Program-made: the position numbers and the translations under genes
Assembly (NCBI RefSeq): GCF_042646425.1
Contig: NZ_JBHRTR010000027.1
Span: 1-64,000 of the forward strand
DNA from: Marinibaculum pumilum
Lineage (GTDB): Bacteria > Pseudomonadota > Alphaproteobacteria > Ferrovibrionales > Ferrovibrionaceae
Length of the DNA: 64,000 bases
Direction: 5' to 3'
The notes under the pieces: generated by a model
Told to the model about the DNA's origin: nothing
Database searches by the model: none
What the model saw: only the letters and a program-made list of their open reading frames with translations
Shown: positions 52,843-61,455 of the stretch, piece after piece
How the letters are laid out: every line of letters starts with the position of its first letter
Position numbering within the stretch: position 1 is the first letter of the stretch

Positions 52843-54246
52843 ATGACCGCCCCTTCCGCGCCCACCCCCTTCGCGACCGACCGCGCTCCCGCCGGCGAAG
52901 CGCCGACCGGCCATGACGGGCCGGCCCGCCCCCTTGTCGCGCATCCCGCCACCACCGCCCTGGCCGGCACGATCGCCGTGCCCGGCGACAAGTCGATCTC
53001 CCACCGGGCGCTGATGTTCGGTGCCCTGGCGGTGGGCGAGACGGTGGTCGAGGGGCTGCTGGAAGGCGCCGACGTGCTGGCCACCGCCGCGGCGATGCGG
53101 GCCCTGGGCGCCCGGGTCGAGCGCCGCGCCGGCCGCTGGCATGTGAACGGCGTCGGGGTCGGCGGCCTGGCGGAGCCGGAGGACGTGCTGGACATGGGCA
53201 ATGCCGGCACCGCGGCGCGCCTGATCGCCGGCCTGCTGGCGACCCACCCGCTGACCGCCTTCGTCACCGGCGACGCCTCGCTGCGCAAGCGGCCGATGGG
53301 CCGGGTGCGCGAGCCTCTGGAACGCTTCGGCGCCCGCTTCGTGCTGCGCCACGGCGACCGGCTGCCGGCGGCGATCATCGGTGCGGAAAACTCGGTGCCG
53401 GTCAGCTATACCCTGCCGGTCGCCTCCGCCCAGGTGAAGTCGGCGGTGCTGCTGGCGGGCCTGAACACCCCGGGCGAGACGGTGGTGGTGGAGCCGAAGG
53501 CGACCCGCGACCATACCGAGACCATGCTGCAGGCATTCGGCGCGGAGGTAAGGGTGGAGAAGGCCGGCAAGGGCCGCCGCATCGCCCTGACCGGCCAGCC
53601 GGAGCTGAAGCCGGTCGCCATCGCGGTGCCGGGCGACCCCTCCTCCGCCGCCTTCCCGGCGGTGGCGGCGGCGATCTGCCGCGGCAGCCAGGTGGCGATC
53701 CGGCGGGTCGGCCTGAACAGTCTGCGCACCGGGCTGTACGACTGCCTGCAGGAGATGGGCGCCCATATCGAGATCACCGACCGCCGCACCGAGGGCGGCG
53801 AGCCGGTCGGCACGATCCACGTCCAGGGCTCCCGCCTGAAGGGCATCCAGGTGCCGCCGGAGCGGGTGCCGGCGATGATCGACGAATTCCCGATCCTGGC
53901 GGTCGCCGCCGCCTGCGCCGAGGGCGAGACCCGGATCACCGGCGCGATGGAGCTGCGGGTGAAGGAGAGCGATCGGATCGGCGCCATGGCCGCCGGCCTG
54001 CGCGCCGCCGGGGTGGCGGTGAAGGAACTGCCGGACGGCATGATCGTCACCGGGACCGGCAGGCCGCCGCCGGGCGGCGCCACCATCGCCACCCACCTGG
54101 ACCATCGCATCGCCATGGCCTTCCTGGTGCTGGGCCTGGCCAGCGCCGCACCGGTCACCATCGACGACGGCGCGATGATCGACACCAGCTTCCCCGGCTT
54201 CGCCGGCCTGATGCGCGGCCTGGGTGCGCGGATAGAGGTGGCCTGA
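52843..54246 (+). CDS. aroA: 3-phosphoshikimate 1-carboxyvinyltransferase (EPSP synthase)
   Basis: A 467-residue enzyme that condenses shikimate 3-phosphate and phosphoenolpyruvate in the shikimate pathway. Visible motifs are VPGDKSISHRA, MGNAGTAARL, GDASLRKRPMGRV, ASAQVKSAVLLAGLN, ATRDHTE, GDPSSAAFP and ELRVKESDR. RDHTE and SAQVK place it nearer the class II (CP4-like) group, although NSLR replaces the class II NPTR. The loop reads GNAGT, with Gly where CP4 has Ala, so the known insensitivity substitution is absent. An unconserved N-terminal extension of about 38 residues precedes the core, and the ribosome binding site is weak. It is followed 10 bp later by cmk, the usual alphaproteobacterial aroA-cmk-rpsA order. 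Confidence 0.97.
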   Translation: MTAPSAPTPFATDRAPAGEAPTGHDGPARPLVAHPATTALAGTIAVPGDKSISHRALMFGALAVGETVVEGLLEGADVLATAAAMRALGARVERRAGRWHVNGVGVGGLAEPEDVLDMGNAGTAARLIAGLLATHPLTAFVTGDASLRKRPMGRVREPLERFGARFVLRHGDRLPAAIIGAENSVPVSYTLPVASAQVKSAVLLAGLNTPGETVVVEPKATRDHTETMLQAFGAEVRVEKAGKGRRIALTGQPELKPVAIAVPGDPSSAAFPAVAAAICRGSQVAIRRVGLNSLRTGLYDCLQEMGAHIEITDRRTEGGEPVGTIHVQGSRLKGIQVPPERVPAMIDEFPILAVAAACAEGETRITGAMELRVKESDRIGAMAAGLRAAGVAVKELPDGMIVTGTGRPPPGGATIATHLDHRIAMAFLVLGLASAAPVTIDDGAMIDTSFPGFAGLMRGLGARIEVA

Positions 54247-54256
54247 GGCGCGGGCG

Positions 54257-54973
54257 ATGGCAACGCGGGATGACAGCGGGGGGCGGGCTGACAGCGGGGC
54301 ACTGGTGATCGCGGTGGACGGCCCGGTCGCCGCCGGCAAGGGCACCCTGGCCCGCAGCCTCGCGAAGGCGTTCGGCCTGCGCTACCTGGACACCGGCAGC
54401 CTGTACCGCGCGGTCGGCGCGCGGGTGCTGGCGGCCGGCGGCGACCCGGCCGACCCGGAGGCCGCCCTGGCTGCCGCAGGCGGCCTGACGGAGGCCGACC
54501 AGCGCCGTCCGGAGCTGCGCGACGAGGCGGTCGGCATCGCCGCGTCGCAGGTCGCCGCGCAGCCGGCGGTGCGGGCGGCGCTGCTGGACTATCAGCGCGG
54601 CTTCGGCCGCACCCCGCCGGGCGCGGTCCTGGACGGCCGCGACATCGGCACGGTGATCTTTCCCGACGCGCCGGTAAAGCTGTTCGTCACCGCCTCGGTC
54701 GAGGCACGGGCCCGCCGCCGCCATGCCGAGCTGCAGGGCCGCGGCGCCGACGTGGACCTGGCGGCCGTGCTGGCCGACCTGGAGGCGCGCGACGCCCGCG
54801 ACAGCGGCCGGCAGGCGGCGCCGCTGACGGCGGCGGCGGACGCGCGCTTGCTCGACACGACCGACTTGTCTATAGAGGCGGCGCTTGAGACCGCGATCCG
54901 CATGGTGGTGGACGCGACGGGGCGGAAGCCCCATCTCGATAGCGGCGGCCAGGTTTCCGGTCCGGCCGCCTGA
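54257..54973 (+). CDS. cmk: (d)CMP kinase (cytidylate kinase)
   Basis: A 238-residue nucleoside monophosphate kinase that phosphorylates CMP and dCMP with ATP. It has the P-loop GPVAAGKGT at residues 22-30, DTGSLYRAVG, VLDGRDIGTVIFPDA and a lid segment rich in Arg (VEARARRRHAELQGRG). Length and motif order are normal, with a short unconserved N-terminal extension. It starts 10 bp after aroA and is followed by 183 bp before rpsA. That space is long enough for a separate rpsA promoter or leader, though I cannot point to one. Confidence 0.97.
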   Translation: MATRDDSGGRADSGALVIAVDGPVAAGKGTLARSLAKAFGLRYLDTGSLYRAVGARVLAAGGDPADPEAALAAAGGLTEADQRRPELRDEAVGIAASQVAAQPAVRAALLDYQRGFGRTPPGAVLDGRDIGTVIFPDAPVKLFVTASVEARARRRHAELQGRGADVDLAAVLADLEARDARDSGRQAAPLTAAADARLLDTTDLSIEAALETAIRMVVDATGRKPHLDSGGQVSGPAA

Positions 54974-55156
54974 ACGAACCTGCGGCGCTGGCGCGCGCCG
55001 CCGATGCAACTTTCGCCCGCGCGATGCGCCGCGCCCGGGCATTTTGAGGCCTTGGACCCGCCGGTCCCGGCAGCGGCACGTTCCGCCCGCCATGCGCAGC
55101 AGGAGCTGACGCCCCACCGGCAAGGCCTGATACGGGTCCGGTACTCAGGAGACAAT

Positions 55157-56944
55157 ATGGCACAGACTGCTGCGGTAGAGACCGATCTGCCGACCGACGA
55201 GGATTTCGAAGCCCTTCTCGAGGAGAGCTACGGCACCGGCGAGGCCATGGAAGGCCGCGTCGTGAAGGGCACCATCATCGCCATCGAGAACGATTTCGCG
55301 CTGATCGATGTCGGACTGAAGTGCGAGGGCCGGGTGCCCCTGCGCGAGTTCGGCGAGCGCGGCGGCCCGCAGCCGGAGCTGAAGGCCGGCGACGAGGTCG
55401 AGGTGTTCCTGGAGCGGATGGAAAACGCGATGGGCGAGGCGGTGCTGAGCCGCGACCGCGCCCGCCGCGAAGAGGCCTGGGAAAAGCTGGAGAAGGCGTT
55501 CGAGAAGAACGAGTGGGTCAACGGCCACATCTTCAACCGGGTCAAGGGCGGCTTCACCGTCGACCTGTCCGGCGCCGTGGCCTTCCTGCCGGGCAGCCAG
55601 GTGGACATCCGCCCGGTGCGCGACGCCTCCCACCTGATGGGCGTGCCGCTGCAGTTCCAGATCCTGAAGATGGACCGCCGCCGCGGCAACATCGTCGTCT
55701 CCCGCCGCGCCGTGCTGGAGGAGAGCCGCGCCGAGGCCCGCAACGAGCTGGTGCAGAACCTGAAGGAAGGCCAGGTGCTGGAAGGTGTTGTGAAGAACAT
55801 CACCGACTACGGCGCCTTCGTCGACCTGGGCGGGGTCGACGGCCTGCTGCACGTGACCGACATCGCCTGGCGCCGGGTCAACCACCCGAGCGAGGTGCTG
55901 AACATCGGCCAGACGGTGAAGGTGCAGGTGATCCGCGTGAACGCGGAGACGCAGCGCATCAGCCTGGGCATGAAGCAGCTGGAGGCCGACCCCTGGGAGG
56001 GTGTCGAGGCCAAGTACCCGCTGAACACCAAGTTCACCGGCCGGGTCACCAACATCACCGACTACGGCGCCTTCGTGGAGCTGGAGCCCGGTGTCGAGGG
56101 TCTGGTGCACGTCTCGGAGATGTCCTGGACGAAGAAGAACATCCACCCCGGCAAGATCGTCTCCACCTCCCAGGAGGTCGAGGTGATGGTGCTGGAGGTC
56201 GATCCGGTGAAGCGGCGGATCTCGCTGGGCCTGAAGCAGTGCCTGGACAATCCGTGGGAGAGCTTCGCGGACCGCTATCCGCAGGGCACCGTGATCGAGG
56301 GCGAGGTCAAGAACATCACCGAGTTCGGCCTCTTCGTCGGCCTGGAGGAAGGCGTGGACGGCATGGTGCACATGTCGGACATCGACTGGGACTCGGCGCC
56401 GGAAGACGCGATCGCCCGGTTCAAGAAGGGCGACGTGGTCCGCGCCAAGGTGCTGGACGTCGACACCAACAAGGAGCGGATCAGCCTGGGCATCAAGCAG
56501 CTCGAGAGCGATCCGATGGCCTCGTCGGGCATCCGCAAGGGTGACGTGGTCACCTGCACGGTGACCGAGGTCGATGCCCGCGGCATCACGGTGTCGGTCG
56601 GCGAGGACGGCCTGTCCGGCTATATCCGCAAGGCCGAGCTCAGCCGCGACCGCGGCGAGCAGCGTCCGGAGCGGTTCCAGGCCGGCGACAAGGTCGACGC
56701 CCGGGTCACCGCGATGGACACCAAGACCCGCAAGATCACCCTGTCGATCAAGGCCCGCGAGGTGGCGGAGGAGAAGGAGGCCGTGGCCAATTACGGCTCC
56801 ATGGACTCCGGCGCCAGCCTCGGCGACATCCTGGGAGCAGCCCTGCGCCGCAAGGAGATGGAGGCCGCCGGCGACGACGAGGATGCCGACGACAGCGACG
56901 ACGACGAGACGGACGAGGAGGAGGACGAGGACGCGAAGTCCTGA
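55157..56944 (+). CDS. rpsA: 30S ribosomal protein S1
   Basis: A 595-residue ribosomal protein S1 that helps mRNA bind to the small subunit. It has six S1 (OB-fold) domains. The middle ones share NITDYGAFVDLGGVDGLLHVTDIAW- and NITDYGAFVELEPGVEGLVHVSEMSW-type repeats, and the C-terminal tail is very acidic. The ATG at 55157 follows CAGGAG at 6 nt and gives the standard MAQTAAVETDLPTDEDF N-terminus; open frame upstream is not part of the gene. It ends with a strong intrinsic terminator, and ihfB, often next in related genomes, is absent here. Confidence 0.98.
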   Translation: MAQTAAVETDLPTDEDFEALLEESYGTGEAMEGRVVKGTIIAIENDFALIDVGLKCEGRVPLREFGERGGPQPELKAGDEVEVFLERMENAMGEAVLSRDRARREEAWEKLEKAFEKNEWVNGHIFNRVKGGFTVDLSGAVAFLPGSQVDIRPVRDASHLMGVPLQFQILKMDRRRGNIVVSRRAVLEESRAEARNELVQNLKEGQVLEGVVKNITDYGAFVDLGGVDGLLHVTDIAWRRVNHPSEVLNIGQTVKVQVIRVNAETQRISLGMKQLEADPWEGVEAKYPLNTKFTGRVTNITDYGAFVELEPGVEGLVHVSEMSWTKKNIHPGKIVSTSQEVEVMVLEVDPVKRRISLGLKQCLDNPWESFADRYPQGTVIEGEVKNITEFGLFVGLEEGVDGMVHMSDIDWDSAPEDAIARFKKGDVVRAKVLDVDTNKERISLGIKQLESDPMASSGIRKGDVVTCTVTEVDARGITVSVGEDGLSGYIRKAELSRDRGEQRPERFQAGDKVDARVTAMDTKTRKITLSIKAREVAEEKEAVANYGSMDSGASLGDILGAALRRKEMEAAGDDEDADDSDDDETDEEEDEDAKS

Positions 56945-56970
56945 TCCTCGCCTTTCCATTCACTACATCG

Positions 56971-57002
56971 GGGGCGCGGCTTCGGCCGCGCCCCTTTTTT
57001 TT
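56971..57002 (+). terminator. Intrinsic terminator of the aroA-cmk-rpsA operon
   Basis: A perfect 10-bp stem, GGGGCGCGGC / GCCGCGCCCC, with a TTCG tetraloop is followed by eight T. It lies 26 bp after the rpsA stop codon. Confidence 0.96.
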
Positions 57003-57096
57003 GCCCGCAACGGAGGATGGATTTTCCCCCCGCCTTCGGACAGACTCCCGCCGCGCCGGTATGGCACCGGCGCGTTGCCGGGCTTTGGGGGATGAG

Positions 57097-57564
57097 GTGA
57101 TTCCGGGAAAGTTCGTGGCGTTCCTGCGGGGGCCCTACGGCATGGTCCTGGCCAGCCGGGATGCCGGCCTGTTCGCAACCTGCACCATGGTGTTCGGCTG
57201 TGCGGTCGATGCCGACGAAGACACCGTCACCGCCTTCGTTCCCGACCTGATCGCCGGGCCGCTCTACGACAACCTCGCCACCTCCGGCCGCGCGGCGCTG
57301 CTGGTCGGCCACGGCACCCTGCACGAGACCTACCAGTTCAAGGGCGCCTATCTGGGCATCCGCCCCACCACGCAGCGGGAACAGGCGCTGCAGCAGGCGC
57401 ATCGCGGCCGGGTGATCGAGCATTTCCGCGGCGACTTCGGCGACCGCTCCGACGGCTATTGGGGCGGCTATCCGCTGGCCCCGAGCAGCGCGGTCAGCTT
57501 CCGGGTGACCGACATCTTCGACCAGACCCCCGGCCCCGACGCGGGCCGGCGGCTGGGCCTGTAG
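57097..57564 (+). CDS. PPOX-fold (pyridoxamine 5'-phosphate oxidase-like) protein
   Basis: A 155-residue protein of the FMN-binding split-barrel (PPOX) superfamily, as judged from FLRGPYGMVLASRDAG and the paired strands VTAFVPDLIAGPLYDNLATSGRAALLVGHGT, followed by YQFKGAYLGIRP. Members bind FMN, F420 or haem and act as oxidases, reductases or sensors. The GTG start at 57097 is favoured by the GGGGGATGAG before it; an ATG at 57061 is the alternative. The stop is 11 bp before the next PPOX-like gene, itself coupled to a cyclase/HD protein, so all three probably form one operon. Cofactor and reaction are unknown. Confidence 0.75.
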   Translation: MIPGKFVAFLRGPYGMVLASRDAGLFATCTMVFGCAVDADEDTVTAFVPDLIAGPLYDNLATSGRAALLVGHGTLHETYQFKGAYLGIRPTTQREQALQQAHRGRVIEHFRGDFGDRSDGYWGGYPLAPSSAVSFRVTDIFDQTPGPDAGRRLGL

Positions 57565-57575
57565 GAGCGCCGCCC

Positions 57576-57986
57576 TTGGACGCGGCACCCCGGCTGTCGC
57601 CTGAGATCCGGCGGGCCATGGAGGGCGTGCTGCCCGCCATCGTCGCCACCTGCTCCGCCGACGGGGAACCGAACGCGACGGTGATCTCGCAGGTCTATTA
57701 TGTCGACGACGACCATGTCGCGCTGTCGCACCAGTTCTTCAACAAGACCTACCGCAACGTGCGTGAGAACCCGCAGCTGTTCTGCGTCGTCACCTGCCCT
57801 GACAGCATGCGGTTCTGGAGCCTGCGGCTCCGCTACGACCATTCCGAGACCGAAGGCCCGGTGTTCGATGCGATGGACATGCAGATCGAGGCGATCGCCT
57901 CGCTGACCGGCATGTCGGGGATCTTCAAGCTGAAGGCGGCCGACATCTACGAGGTGGTGGCGGTGCAGCAGCTGGGCGGATCATGA
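57576..57986 (+). CDS. PPOX-fold protein, coupled to the GAF/cyclase gene
   Basis: A 136-residue PPOX-superfamily protein. The strand pattern MEGVLPAIVATCSADGEPNA, ISQVYYVDDDHVALSHQFFNKT and VRENPQLFCVVTCPDS is typical of the FMN-binding split barrel. TTG at 57576 is chosen because AGGAG lies 8 nt upstream; earlier in-frame codons run into the preceding gene. The stop overlaps the start of the following cyclase gene (ATGA), so the two are translationally coupled. The coupling suggests it serves as redox or ligand input to the signalling protein, an inference from context. Confidence 0.75.
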   Translation: MDAAPRLSPEIRRAMEGVLPAIVATCSADGEPNATVISQVYYVDDDHVALSHQFFNKTYRNVRENPQLFCVVTCPDSMRFWSLRLRYDHSETEGPVFDAMDMQIEAIASLTGMSGIFKLKAADIYEVVAVQQLGGS

Positions 57987-60064
57987 CCGACGGCGGCGGG
58001 CTCGCCCTGCCAGCGGAGGAAACGGTGTCGCTCCGCCGCGAGATGGCGGAGAACCAGCGCATCATCGACGAGCTCAACGCCCGCCTCGGCCGGAAGACCG
58101 AGGAGGTCCGCATCATCCAGCAGATCGCCGCGGAGCTGAACGCCACCCTGGAGCTGGACGCGGTGCTGTGCATGGTGCTGACCGCCATGGACAATGTGCT
58201 GGGCTTCCGCCACTGCATGGTGCTGCTGGCGGACGAGGCGGGGGAGAACCTGGAACTCGCTGCCAGCCACGGCTACGAGGATGCCGCGCCGGGCGCGCGG
58301 GTGCCGGTCGGCCAGGGCACGATCGGCGTCGTCGCGCGCCGCCGGCGGATGCTGCGGATCGGCAGCCTGCGCTCGAAGCTGAGCTACCTCGCCAGCGTGC
58401 GCCGGCACGTCGAGACCCAGGGTCAGACATGGCCCGGCCAATCGCCGCGGCTGCCCGGCCTGGCCGATGCCGACAGCCAGATCGCGATCCCGCTGGTGGT
58501 CAAGGACCGCCTGGTCGGCGTCTTCATGGTCGAGAGCACCGAGCCCAACGCCTTCGACGAGCTGGACGAGCTGCTGCTCTCCATCGTCGGCAACCAGGTC
58601 GCCAACGCGATCGACAATGCCCGCCTGCACCGCTCGGTGATCGAGCGCAGCCAGGCGCTGGACCGCGCCAATGCCGCGCTTTCCGGCCTGAATGCGACCC
58701 TGGAGAGCCGGGTGGCCGAGCGCACCCGGGCGCTGGAGGAGGCGCTGGGCCATGTCCGCGACGAACAGGGCCGCAGTGCCGCCATGCTGCGCCGCATGGC
58801 CCCGCCGGAGGTGATCCCGCTGATGCTGGAGGGCGGCCTGGTCCCCGGCCGGCTGGATGCCACGATCCTGTTCACCGACCTGGAGAACTTCACCGGCTAT
58901 GCCGCCGACATGGAGCCGGACGAGGTGTTCTCCCTGCTGAACGAGTATTTCAGCTGGGCGGGCGAGATCGTGCAGCGCTACCGCGGTTATGTGAACAAGA
59001 TCAACGGCGACGGCATGATGGCGGTGTTCGGCGTGCCCTTCGGCAGCCCGACCCATCGCTCCGATGCCGCGATGGCGGCACTGACCATGCAGTGCGAACT
59101 GCGGGAGCGCTTTCCCTTCCACATGCGGATCGGCCTGAACTCCGGCCGGATCACCGCCGGCATGCTGGGGCCGGCGAGCAAGAGCCTGTACGACGTGCTC
59201 GGCCCGGCCGCCAACCTGGCCAGCCGCATGGAAGCGGTCTGCCCGGTCGACGGCATCGCCCTGCCCGCTTCCGCCGCGGAGCCGCTGCGTCCCTGGTTCG
59301 AGATCGCCGCCCTCGGCGACCTGGAGGTGCGCGGCCTCGGGCGGATGGCCTGCGCCACCCTGGACGGCCTGCGCCCGCTGGCAGCCGACCGCCGCCGCAT
59401 CGCCCCGGACAGCCGCTTCGCTACCGCCTTCGCGGACGTCATCGAGCAGGTCGAGCGGATCGCCGCGGAGCGGATCGACATGGTCGACCTGACCAGCATC
59501 CAGGCCCGCGACGCCGCCTTCCTGCACAACGAGGCGGTGGCGTCCTTCGCGCTGGCGCTGCACCGCAGCCTGGCAGCGGCCGGTGCCGCCGAGGCCGCCG
59601 CCATCGGCGAGGAGGAGCTGGTGCTGGCGGCGCTGCTGCACGATGTCGGCAAGCATGCGATCGACCCGCGACGGCTGAACGACAAGGCCCTTTCGGCGGA
59701 GGCCAGGGCCGGCCTGCGCGAGGAGCTGCGCGACCGCACCCTGGAGGCCCTGGACCGGCTGTCGCTGGGCCGCCTGGCGCCGGTCCTGGCTTCGCTCTAT
59801 GCGTTCGAGGCCTGCCGCGGCGCCACCGGCACCTACGAGCCCGCGGTGGAGATCCTGGCCGCGGCCGACATCTACGACGCCCTGACCGCGCCGAAGCTGT
59901 ACGACGGCGCCCCCTGGCGGATCACCGGCGCGCTGGAGGAACTGCTGCGGCTGCCCTGGTGCAGCGGCACCCAGCGCCCGGTCTTCGCCGCCTTCGTCGA
60001 CCTGATGAAGCCGGCGCAGGCGAAGCTCGCCATTCGCCCCCGTTCGCGGATCCTGCTGCAGTAG
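57983..60064 (+). CDS. GAF / class III nucleotide cyclase / degenerate HD-GYP signalling protein
   Basis: A 693-residue soluble signalling protein. Residues 15-45 look like a coiled coil, and about 45-215 form a GAF domain (LNATLELDAVLCMVLTAMD, QIAIPLVVKDRLVGVFMVES). A coiled-coil linker (LESRVAERTRALEEALG) follows. Residues about 285-450 are a class III cyclase with both metal aspartates, in ILFTDLENFTGY near 296 and INGDGMMAVFG, and the LGPAANLASRMEA segment, so it is probably active. The C-terminal part has ALLHDVGKH near 552 and ILAAADIYDALTA, as in HD-GYP domains. However, the HHE and GYP motifs are not preserved (FEACRGATGTY), so c-di-GMP hydrolysis is doubtful. It is coupled to two PPOX-fold genes. 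Product (cAMP or cGMP) is not determinable. Confidence 0.88.
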   Translation: MTDGGGLALPAEETVSLRREMAENQRIIDELNARLGRKTEEVRIIQQIAAELNATLELDAVLCMVLTAMDNVLGFRHCMVLLADEAGENLELAASHGYEDAAPGARVPVGQGTIGVVARRRRMLRIGSLRSKLSYLASVRRHVETQGQTWPGQSPRLPGLADADSQIAIPLVVKDRLVGVFMVESTEPNAFDELDELLLSIVGNQVANAIDNARLHRSVIERSQALDRANAALSGLNATLESRVAERTRALEEALGHVRDEQGRSAAMLRRMAPPEVIPLMLEGGLVPGRLDATILFTDLENFTGYAADMEPDEVFSLLNEYFSWAGEIVQRYRGYVNKINGDGMMAVFGVPFGSPTHRSDAAMAALTMQCELRERFPFHMRIGLNSGRITAGMLGPASKSLYDVLGPAANLASRMEAVCPVDGIALPASAAEPLRPWFEIAALGDLEVRGLGRMACATLDGLRPLAADRRRIAPDSRFATAFADVIEQVERIAAERIDMVDLTSIQARDAAFLHNEAVASFALALHRSLAAAGAAEAAAIGEEELVLAALLHDVGKHAIDPRRLNDKALSAEARAGLREELRDRTLEALDRLSLGRLAPVLASLYAFEACRGATGTYEPAVEILAAADIYDALTAPKLYDGAPWRITGALEELLRLPWCSGTQRPVFAAFVDLMKPAQAKLAIRPRSRILLQ

Positions 60065-60176
60065 CGGCGCGCCACTGACCTGTCCGACATCCTCGGCCCC
60101 CGAGCCGAGGATCCAATGGCTGCGCGGAACAAGACCGCGCATGACGCAAGAGGGGCGTGAAGGCCGGCCCCCGCCG

Positions 60177-61436
60177 CTACCCCTTCCGCCGGCCGCTGGT
60201 GGGGATCTCCCGGAACGGCAGGTCCTTGTCGACCCTTATGTCGCCGGGCAGGCCCAGCACCCGCTCGCCGATGATGTTGCGCAGGATCTCGTCCGACCCG
60301 CCCTCGATCCGGGTGGCGGGGGAGCGCATCAGCACCGACTGGAAGCGGCCGTTCTGCGGGCTGTCTTCGTCCCACACCACGCCCGCCTCGCCCTGCAGGT
60401 CCAGCGCGAACATCGCCAGCTCCTGCATCGTGGCGCCGGCGACCAGCTTGCCGATCGAGTTTTCCGGCCCCGGCGTCTCGCCCTTCGACAAAGCGGAGAT
60501 CGCCCGCATGCCGGTATAGCGCAGGCCGCTTTCGCGCACCGCGAACTGCGCCAGCTTCGAGCGCACATTGGCATCCTCGACCGCCGGCCGGCCGTCGATC
60601 TCCGCCTCCATGCAGTAGCGGAAGACGTCCGGGAAGCCGGTCGACATGCCGGCGCCGATCGACAGCCGCTCGTTCATCAGGGTGGTGAGCGAGACCTGCC
60701 AGCCCTGCCCGACCTCGCCCAGGCGCTGTGCGTCGGGAATGCGGACATCGGTGAAATAGACCTCGTTGAAGCCGGAGGCCCCATTGGCCTGCTTGATCGG
60801 CACCACCTTCACGCCGGGGGAATGCATCGACAGGAAGAACATGGTCAGGCCGCGATGCTTCGGCACGTCGGGGTCGGTGCGCGCAATCAGCAGGCCCCAG
60901 TCGGAATGCTGCGCGCCGCTGGTCCAGATCTTCTGGCCGTTGACGATCCAGTCGCCGGAGCCGTCATCGGCCTTCACCGCCCGGGTGCGCAAGCCCGCCA
61001 GGTCGGAGCCGCTGGCCGGTTCGGAGAACAGCTGGCACCAGATCTCCTCGCCGCTGGCCAGCGGCGGCAGGCGCGCCTGCTTCTGGTCTTCCGACGCCCA
61101 GGCCATCACGGTGGGGCCGCACATGCCGTGGCCGATGATGAAGATGCCGGAAAGGGAGGCATAGGGGCCTTCCTCCTGGCTCCAGATCACCCGCTCGATC
61201 GGCGAGCGGGCGGCGCCGCCATATTCCTTCGGCCAGTGCAGGCAGGCCCAGCCGGCCGCCGCCTTCTTCTTCTGCCAGGCCTTGCCGGCCGTCACCGGGT
61301 CCTCGCTGACCAGGCCGCTGGAGGCGAAGCTGGCGCGGCGCAGCTCCGGCTCCAGGTGCTTTGGCGCATTGGCGTCGATCCAGGCCCGCACCTCGGCGCG
61401 GAAGGCCGCCTCTTCCGGCGTATCGTTGAAATCCAT
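60177..61436 (-). CDS. Acyl-CoA dehydrogenase (subunit with catalytic Glu)
   Basis: A 419-residue acyl-CoA dehydrogenase with LHWPKEYGGAARSPIE, the flavin motif CQLFSEPASGSDLAGLRT, GQKIWTSGAQHSDWG, and the C-terminal RIEGGSDEILRNIIGERVLG. In that last motif the Glu of IEGG takes the place of the usual catalytic base. It lies 19 bp downstream of a second, dissimilar acyl-CoA dehydrogenase gene that lacks such a Glu. This is the arrangement of heteromeric enzymes that act on bulky, for example sterol-derived, CoA esters in actinobacteria. A heteromeric complex here is inferred. The gene is convergent with the cyclase gene. Confidence 0.93.
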   Translation of the reverse strand: MDFNDTPEEAAFRAEVRAWIDANAPKHLEPELRRASFASSGLVSEDPVTAGKAWQKKKAAAGWACLHWPKEYGGAARSPIERVIWSQEEGPYASLSGIFIIGHGMCGPTVMAWASEDQKQARLPPLASGEEIWCQLFSEPASGSDLAGLRTRAVKADDGSGDWIVNGQKIWTSGAQHSDWGLLIARTDPDVPKHRGLTMFFLSMHSPGVKVVPIKQANGASGFNEVYFTDVRIPDAQRLGEVGQGWQVSLTTLMNERLSIGAGMSTGFPDVFRYCMEAEIDGRPAVEDANVRSKLAQFAVRESGLRYTGMRAISALSKGETPGPENSIGKLVAGATMQELAMFALDLQGEAGVVWDEDSPQNGRFQSVLMRSPATRIEGGSDEILRNIIGERVLGLPGDIRVDKDLPFREIPTSGRRKG

Positions 61437-61455
61437 CTTCCCGTTCCCTGTGCCG

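Noticed and set aside
52843..54246. Glyphosate-insensitive class II EPSP synthase
   Set aside because: It is nearest class II by RDHTE and SAQVK, but the active-site loop is GNAGT, with Gly where the insensitive CP4 enzyme has Ala, so insensitivity is not supported.
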